Assembly (NCBI GenBank): GCA_000729835.1
Contig: JFHB01000380.1
Location: forward strand, 1-13,070
DNA: 13,070 bases
Origin: Atkinsonella hypoxylon
Taxonomy: Eukaryota; Ascomycota; Sordariomycetes; Hypocreales; Clavicipitaceae
Direction of reading: 5' to 3'
Of this stretch, positions 7,310-13,070 are shown piece after piece; position 1 is the first letter of the stretch; each line of letters begins with the position of its first letter. A program made the position numbers and the translations under genes. The notes below the pieces were generated by a model that worked only from the letters and a program-made list of their open reading frames with translations, had not been told where the DNA came from and did no database searches.

Positions 7310-8340
7310 TACTTACTTAATAAGGTTAATATAGAAGACTAGGTAAATTTCTAGTAAAATATTTAACTTTATAGTTAAAGGTATTAGTATATTTATAACT
7401 ATATACTTTACTATAACCTAATTAAGCTTTTAACTTAAGTAGTTTATTTTAATATAATAAAGTATTAGCTAAACTAAGTTCTTTACTTTATACTAGTTTA
7501 CTAGCTTATAGCTTCTATTTAACTACTTTTACTGCTTCTACTAAGTAAAGTTAATTATAGCTTAAGTAATATTTATACTCTTCTATAGCTATTTAAGAAA
7601 CGCTAAAGCTTACTCTTTATATAAAACTTAAGACTTCCCTTTATTTATAAGCCTTTAGATAAAGTCTATATTATACCTATATATTACTTAGTTTAAACTT
7701 ATACCTATTACTAAGGAATTTCTATTGTTAATAGCTAGCTAGTATATAGAGAGATATTTAAGCTAGTTAAACTATAAAAAGGCAACTATAACTTATAGAA
7801 TTACTTACACTTTCTAATTAACTCTCTTTATTCTACTGTCTATCTATAGGTAATAGAATATAGATAGTAATTATTTAATTCTAATAAGGTAATAGAGAGT
7901 AGTCTAAAAAGTACTTAGTTAATCTAAACTATAGTTAGAGATAATTTACTTTAAAAACCTATAAAACTACTACTAATAATGCTTAAACTACTAAGTATAT
8001 TCCTTTACCTCTATAGAGGTTATTGCCTCTAACTATATATACTTTAAAAGTTAATTAGTAATAACTATTAAGTAAAAAAGTACAGCCTAGTTTAGCGCTA
8101 GTAAATCTATTATAAAATCTATAGAGATCTATAACTAATATCTATTTAGTGCTAAAATAGGTTATAATAGGCCTTACTGTAACCTCTTACTCTTTTAGCT
8201 ACTATAATAGTAGCAGTTTTAAATATATTAAGTAATATCTTAAGATAGCTTATTCTAGTAATAGTTATATATTAATGCCTAAAATATAGTATTTTGTTCT
8301 AGGTAGCCTAATATTAGCAACTTATATATTCTATATATTA
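7310..8340 (-). other. Integrase of element A (zinc domain, catalytic core, GPY/F-like module)
   Basis: The zinc-binding end shows the second half of an H2C2 finger: N-C-x-x-(C to Y), with Cys codon TGC at 8213-8215. The core begins I-S-I-D-F-I-I-D-L with the first catalytic Asp intact (GAT, 8117-8119) and continues L-I-V-I-T-N. The second Asp, in an S-D-R-G-type motif, is now Asn (AAC, 7934-7936). The catalytic Glu of the T-E-R-x-N-Q motif is now Lys (AAG, 7826-7828). A-I-N-N-R-N-S marks the core's end. At 7470-7310 the K-L-N-x-V-I-V-K-Y stretch and V-F-Y-I-N-L-I-K form the C-terminal barrel. Two of three D,D,E residues are lost. Confidence 0.92.
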
Positions 8341-8799
8341 GTATAGTAGTTAATAGCTTATACTTAAGGACTTAAAGGCAGCTTTAGTAAACTAACGCCC
8401 CTTATATATTAAGGGTGTAGTCTATAATCTATTCTTATATTTTTACCTTTAATAGAAACTTTCTTTCTCTCTTTTAAACTATATTTAACCTTATTAGGTA
8501 TACTAAGTCTTTTTATACTTCTTAGTTCTATAAGCTCTATAAGTGTTTATTTAAGAATAGCGTTATTCTAGCTAGTACCTATAAAGCTATAGCTAGTTTA
8601 CTTTCTAGCGTTACTTTACTAGCTGTTTCTACTTTAACATTCTCTATAACCTCCTTCTTCTCTTTATTTCTATAGAGAGTACTAAGGCAGCTAATAAAGA
8701 GAGGCTAAAGGACCTAGCCTATCTACAGCATTACTCTATCTTAATTCTACTCTTATTATAATAATATATCTAGTTACTCTACTTATAGCTCTAAGTAGT

Positions 8800-9170
8800 A
8801 TTATAGGTAGTAGTTAAAGAGAAAAAGAAGCTCTATCTACTTAGCTTAACGCTTAAAGATCTTTTATAGAAATATAAAGTATTCTAGATTCTTATAGTTT
8901 ATAAAGATTATAAAGGGATATACTACTTCTTATAACTTTACTGCTTAGGCTTTAAGGTAAGATATTATTACTAAAAGTTCCTTATTATAAATAGTATAGT
9001 TACATTAAGCTAGAGATAACCTAGCTAAATAGTATACTATAGGCTGTAGTACACTAGCTTTATTATATTAAAATAAATAGCTACTAAAGGCCTCTCTTAA
9101 GTAATTAGCCTTTACTACTATATTCTTCTTAAGGTTCTATTAAGCTAAGATTAAGTATAAGGTAAAGGCC
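8800..9170 (-). other. RNase H domain of element A
   Basis: Degrades the RNA strand of the RNA:DNA hybrid. Visible motifs: I-V-V-K-A-N, where the first active-site Asp is Asn (AAT, 9104-9106); then V-L-x-P-I-V-Y-Y, matching the G-x-L-R-P-V-A-Y-x-S strand; C-N-Y-T-I near 9000; and N-Y-K-N-L-E-Y-F at about 8905-8880, from T-D-H-K-N-L-E-Y-F with Asp to Asn and His to Tyr. Linker to integrase about 8340-8790. Confidence 0.9.
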
Positions 9171-9299
9171 TCCTTAAGCCTTATAAATAACCTTTTATAT
9201 TTCTCTATTTACTAAAATAGAACTTCTTTCTTTATTAAGTTAACTAAAGGCTCTATAATATCTAAGAAATCTAATATAAAGTTACAGTAAAAGTTTATA

Positions 9300-9930
9300 A
9301 ATCTAAGGAAGCTTTATACCCTTTATAACTTAGTAGAAGCTTACTACTTCTAAATAGCTATAATCTTCTCTAGATTTAGGTATATCTCCCTTCTTACTAT
9401 AACTATAAAGCTAAGGTATTTAACTTTAGTTATAGTAAAGTAGTATTTCTTAAGATCTAAGTATAGCTCTACTAACTACAACTTTTCTAGGATTCTCTAT
9501 ACCTTATATATATAGTTTTTCCTAGAACCTCTAGTGTAAATAAGGATATTATTTAAATAAGTAGTTATATAATCTCTAAGGGCCTCTTTTAGCGCACTAT
9601 TAATATATTGTTAGAATATAGCTAAAGCCTCTACTAACCTAAAGGGGTAAACTAGCTATTTAAAGAGGCTAAACTAAGTATAGAACACTATAAGGTATTC
9701 CTTACTATCTACTATCTAGATTCTATAGAAAGCTAACTATATATTTAGTTTAGTAAACTAATATACCTTTAATAATAACTTAAGCGTCTTCTTTATTAAG
9801 AGAAGTAAGTAATAGTTCTATTCTATAATCTTATTAAGGGCTTAATAATTAATATAGAATTACTATTCTTTACTTAGCTTTTTAGCTAAAGGGATAAGTA
9901 CTACTGCTAAGAAGGAGCTAGCTTAGATTT
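9300..9930 (-). other. Reverse transcriptase domain of element A
   Basis: F-T-K-L-N (9757-9743) is the RT motif F-T-K-L-D, its Asp now Asn (AAT, 9743-9745). The F-x-x-L-V-x-P-F-R-L and N-S-A-L-K-E-A-L stretches follow, then Y-L-N-N-I-L-I-Y-T at 9559-9533, the classic Y-L-D-D-I-L-I-Y-T with both Asp turned to Asn (9548-9553). All three metal-binding Asp are gone by single G-to-A changes. Confidence 0.95.
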
Positions 9931-10573
9931 ATTCTTTATCTATTAGGTTTATTACCTACCTCTTAATTTCTAATAAATAGTTCTATAGTATATTATATAG
10001 TAGAGCTTACAGCAGTAACAGTAAGGAGCTATTTAGCTACTATTTTAGCCTAATGTAGTAATCTAGCCTCTCTTTATACAGTAGAAGGCCTTAGGCTTTC
10101 TCTTCTTTAAAAAGATTATAAAAGTTCTCTAATTTAAGTAGCAGTATTAGCAGATTAAGGCCTTCTAGGGATATTTATAATAATAATATATAGGTAATTT
10201 CCTAAAGGCTTATAGCAATAAAACGTATAGTAACCTCTTAGCTCTTACTCTATTTTATTAGAGCGCTATAAACTATTACTAACACTAGTCTTATTAGGTC
10301 CTTAATATCTTAAGCTCCTACTGCTTAAATTATAAAGCTCTTAGCCTTACCTACTAATAGGCTTTAGCTAGTAGCGTTAAGGACAATTCTATTATAGGCT
10401 AACTATAAGTTTCTAAAGATATAATCTTAGGTTAAGCCTAGGATTATATAGGCTACTATTAGGAAGACCTAGCTATTAATATCTGCCTATAAGTAAACTA
10501 AAGAAGTAATTAAGGCGCTTCTTTAGTAGCTATTATAGAACTACTGTTTAACCTTTACTGCTGTTTACACTAT
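9931..10573 (-). other. Protease-like and connecting region of element A
   Basis: The frame continues upstream of RT. At about 10123-10050 it reads N-F-Y-N-L-F-K-E-E-K-A, matching the D-F-x-D-L-F-x-E-E-x-A segment before RT in ascomycete Gypsy elements. The upstream half (10150-10500, including I-L-G-L-T) lies where the aspartic protease should be, but I could not identify an intact D-S-G-A motif. It ends abruptly at 10573. Confidence 0.65.
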
Positions 10574-10770
10574 TGTTACGGGATAATCCTACAGACCTGC
10601 AGGTCACTAGTGCACGTAACCGCAATTATATATAAGTAGTTAGAAGCAACACTTAGGTAGTTAGATTGAACAATTAATAATTATTCACTAGAACACTATT
10701 TCTAAATGCTCCTTATAGAAGCTCTTATAACTCCTCTTACGATTTATTGTATAACCTATTAAATCTAACA
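10574..10770 (+). mobile_element. Probable 5' LTR of element C
   Basis: Begins TGTTACGGG, exactly where the pol of A is cut, and probably ends ...AAATCTAACA at 10770, giving inverted ends TGTTA/TAACA and about 197 bp, a normal length for fungal Ty3-type LTRs. The first 60 bases keep CpG and CpA sites, unlike both neighbours. The five bases to the left are ACTAT; the partner copy would lie beyond the right edge. The gag-like frame of C follows on the same strand. The primer-binding site is not recognisable after RIP. Confidence 0.6.
10627..10636 (+). promoter_or_regulatory. TATA box in LTR of element C
   Basis: TATATATAAG, 53 bases into the LTR, in the right place for the U3 promoter of a plus-strand element. 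Confidence 0.45.
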
Positions 10771-10862
10771 ACCTATTGTTACTTCTAATAAACCTACGTT
10801 AGATCCCTTTATAATAAGTAGTAGCAATTGCTTCTAATTATTGCTAACTCTCCTTAAGCTTA
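10771..10862 (+). other. Leader of element C
   Basis: About 90 bases between the LTR end and the first coding-like codons, where primer-binding site and leader should lie. No TGG-type primer site is left. Confidence 0.3.
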
Positions 10863-13070
10863 AAAAGCTAAAATTATAATATTTAAAATAGAGTAACTTT
10901 AGAAAGAGCTTAGTAGAAGGAATTATATTTCTTTTACTAATAAAGAACTTAAAACTATATATTAATTCTATAAATTTTACTGCTAAAATCTAGATTTCTA
11001 GATTTAAAAAAGGGATTTTATACCTTAAGAGAAAAGAAGCTTACTACTTTATTTTACTTACTATAAATTTATTAATAAACAGCTTAAATTATATAACTAA
11101 CTTAAGCTAGTAGAACTACTTTCTTACTAGAATACTATTAACGCTTCTATAGTATAGTAGGTATAAAGGTAGGTTAATAGAATTATTAATAAAGCTAAAT
11201 CTACTAAACTCTTTATAGATTTATTAATAGTAATACTAAAAGAAAAAGCTAAAGCTAAATTATTTAGATCTAATAGCTTAAGAGATACTATCTATAAAGC
11301 TAGTGCTAGTTCTACCTAGAATATTAAAGGAAAGTAAGTATAAAAATCTAGATTTATACTACTTACTAAGGACCTAGATCTATTAAATATACCTTAAACT
11401 ACTAAAAAGAACTTACTAATTAAAGAACTAGCTAAAATCTTACTACTTTTATAGGCTTACTAAAGGTTTTATATCTTTAAGCTAAGGTATAAAGTAGAGA
11501 AAGCAGTAAAACTACTTAAAAAAAAAAACCTTTTGCTAAAATAGCTTATAGGTTTTTCTATAGAAATTAGTAGGTAAATTAATAGAATTAAAGAAGAATT
11601 AATTAATAAAATTAGTAGATTATAAAGAGAATTAAACAATAAAATTACTACTCTTTAGGTAGAGTAATAATACTTAGCCTAAAAGATAGAGACTATACTT
11701 AAGCCTTAAGATAAATATAATAGATAATACTATACTTAATAAGGCTTTTAGCTTAAAGATTATAGATAAAGAGCTTTTAATTCTTACTTACCTCTAAAAG
11801 ATAACTAGAACTAAAAGTAAGGTTAAAAGTAACCTTTAAGTAAAGGAAACTATATAATATAGAAATACTTTAAATACTTTAGTACTTTTCTAAAAGAATA
11901 AAAGCTACTATAATTTCTAAAGAATCTATTAAAGTAATACTATAATAGTAAAGCTAAGAAAAGCTAAGATACTAAAAAAGACTAGAATTAAGTATTTAGT
12001 AACTTTAAATATTAATATATAAATTAATAAGCACTATACTATATTAAAAACAATAATCTTTAGCTAAATCTAGTAAATAAAAGGCTAAATCTACATTAGA
12101 AACAGAATAACTAAGGCAATATATAGTTCTAAACCCCTAAAGAATAAATAGATTCTATATAGAAAATTACTAATATTAGTTACTTTAAACTCTTTAATAA
12201 TAGAAATATCTATAAGCTAATTTTATATAAAGAAAAGTATATTGTTTTCTATAATATAGAGCTATAGATCTAAGCTATTAAAGACTACTGTAGCTATAGT
12301 GCAATTAACGCCTAGAAAGCTATTTATATTAAGCTTTAAACTCTCTTTAAAGAGAATACATTAATATAGTATAAGTAGTATCTAGATTACTATAAAAAAA
12401 TAGCTATTTTTAGCAGTTTAAACTTTATTTATACTGCTATCTATAAAGAATTTAGTATATAGATCTAAAATATAATAATATAGTTAAATTTAGCTAAGTT
12501 TATAGAGTAAAATATAATTAAAGAAAAATTATTTAGGGAATTTATCTCTAAAGTATTTTAATATACCTATATAAATAGTAAAACTATTAATCTTTAGCTT
12601 CTTTTAAGACTCTATTATAAGCTATACTTAAAATTATAATAGCTATACTTAATTTTAATAGTAAAAGACCTAAGATTTATATATATTACTATAGTAAATA
12701 ATAAAGTTAAGGATCTATAAGAATGCCTTAAGGATTTAAAAAAATAATAAAAATTAAAAGACTATAAAGAAAGTATTAATACTTACTATACTTAAAGTAA
12801 ATCTAATAGTAAGAACTTTAAAAACAATAAAGTAGCTTAAGGTAACTAAATAAACTAGAATAAAAGTAATAGTTAATTTTAGTTTTAACCTCTATTCTAT
12901 AAAAATTACTAAAATAATTGTTTTTAGTACTTACTATAAAACTAAGGGAATTAGCTACTAAAAGAGCAGTAGCTTTAGCTTTAGTAAAACTAAGATTTAG
13001 AGGCTAGCTAGAATTATTAGCTAAAGCTATAGTATTTTTAGCAGCTTTAACGTTTTTAATAATAGAGCTT
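10863..13070 (+). pseudogene. Element C gag-like relic (runs off the right edge)
   Basis: One plus-strand frame of about 700 codons can be followed from about 10863 to 12970 without a frameshift, interrupted only by TAA/TAG. The N-terminal third is charged. At 11580-11660 a Lys/Glu/Ile/Leu-rich stretch looks helical or coiled-coil. A middle part (12150-12650) is hydrophobic and aromatic, like a capsid domain. From 12690 an acidic helix leads into a Lys/Asn/Gln/Ser-rich linker (12760-12890), the usual layout of a Gag C-terminus. No clear zinc knuckle is seen at 12890-12960, where one would be expected; another frame has fewer stops after 12930, so the end is unsure. Assigned as Gag mainly by position right after a plus-strand LTR and by domain composition; family unknown. 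Confidence 0.6.

Larger units (their letters stand above)
6940..10573 (-). pseudogene. Element A pol relic: Ty3/Gypsy chromovirus polyprotein (PR?-RT-RNase H-integrase-chromodomain)
   Basis: Nearly complete Ty3/Gypsy pol on the minus strand, domain order PR?-RT-RH-IN-chromodomain, typical of ascomycete chromoviruses. The codons can be followed in one frame through the whole integrase and chromodomain. All stops are TAA/TAG at expected Gln/Trp sites, and the characteristic losses are Asp to Asn, Cys/His to Tyr and Gly to Ser/Arg. RT, RNase H and integrase all have mutated catalytic residues, so the element is non-autonomous and dead. After the chromodomain a basic tail runs to about 6940 with no certain stop. 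Upstream, the frame ends at 10573 where the LTR of C begins, so gag and 5' LTR of A lie outside the window or are lost. Pol normally copies element RNA into cDNA and integrates it. Confidence 0.93.

Noticed and set aside
1..13070. In-frame TAA/TAG at Gln positions suggested a ciliate-type genetic code.
   Set aside because: Trp positions are also stops, and catalytic Asp, Cys and His are changed by C-to-T/G-to-A as well. That is mutation by RIP, not recoding.
1..13070. Extreme AT content suggested a mitochondrial or apicoplast genome.
   Set aside because: No mitochondrial genes, rRNA or tRNA appear, and two Ty3/Gypsy chromovirus pol relics place it in a nuclear fungal repeat region.
12930..13070. 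A plus-strand frame with only one stop near the right edge as a separate gene.
   Set aside because: Short, of low complexity (Leu/Ala/Ile-rich), without start or motif. The gag frame continues in another phase.
1228..13070. CRISPR-like or satellite arrays.
   Set aside because: Only two-unit repeats (12-bp and 60-bp) are seen, with no regular repeat-spacer series.

Overview
The window is AT-rich, repeat-derived DNA from a filamentous ascomycete (Pezizomycotina), almost certainly part of an AT-isochore damaged by repeat-induced point mutation (RIP). TpA is everywhere. CpA/TpG and CpG are almost gone from most of the window, while CpT/ApG and CpC survive. TGA is rare, and the stops in former reading frames are nearly all TAA or TAG, sitting where Gln or Trp is expected. 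I see no intact gene, tRNA, rRNA or CRISPR array. The content is a mosaic of dead LTR retrotransposons whose proteins can still be followed as long frames broken only by RIP-type changes.

Layout. (1) 1-3230, minus strand: gag-like frame of element E, ending in a recognisable CCHC zinc-knuckle relic (712-753). It is split by a 699-bp solo LTR (1228-1926) flanked by the 5-bp duplication ATAGT; removing LTR plus one ATAGT restores one continuous gag frame. (2) About 3468-3692: LTR-like GC-richer segment of element B. (3) 3693-4229, minus: C-terminal integrase and chromodomain of B, a Ty3/Gypsy chromovirus, cut off at 4229. (4) 4230-~5340: less RIP-damaged, LTR-like island starting TGTAATGG, with hairpins and a 60-bp tandem duplication. 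(5) ~5440-6898, plus: long unrecognised RIP-damaged frame, antisense to the neighbouring pol. (6) 6940-10573, minus: nearly complete pol of Ty3/Gypsy element A (protease-like region, RT, RNase H, integrase, chromodomain). (7) 10574-~10770: short LTR of element C, plus strand. (8) ~10863 to the right edge, plus: a gag-like frame of C of about 700 codons.

The simplest history is nesting: the solo LTR lies in E, A (possibly with 4230-5340 as its 3' LTR and the antisense frame inside it) cut B, and C cut A upstream of its protease. Every catalytic Asp checked in the RT of A is now Asn, the RNase H Asp is Asn, and two of the three integrase acidic residues are lost, so A is dead. The most unusual points are the solo LTR with its in-frame empty site and strongly folded 3' part, the long antisense frame beside the pol of A, and the repeated observation that LTR-like segments escaped RIP that saturated the coding interiors.
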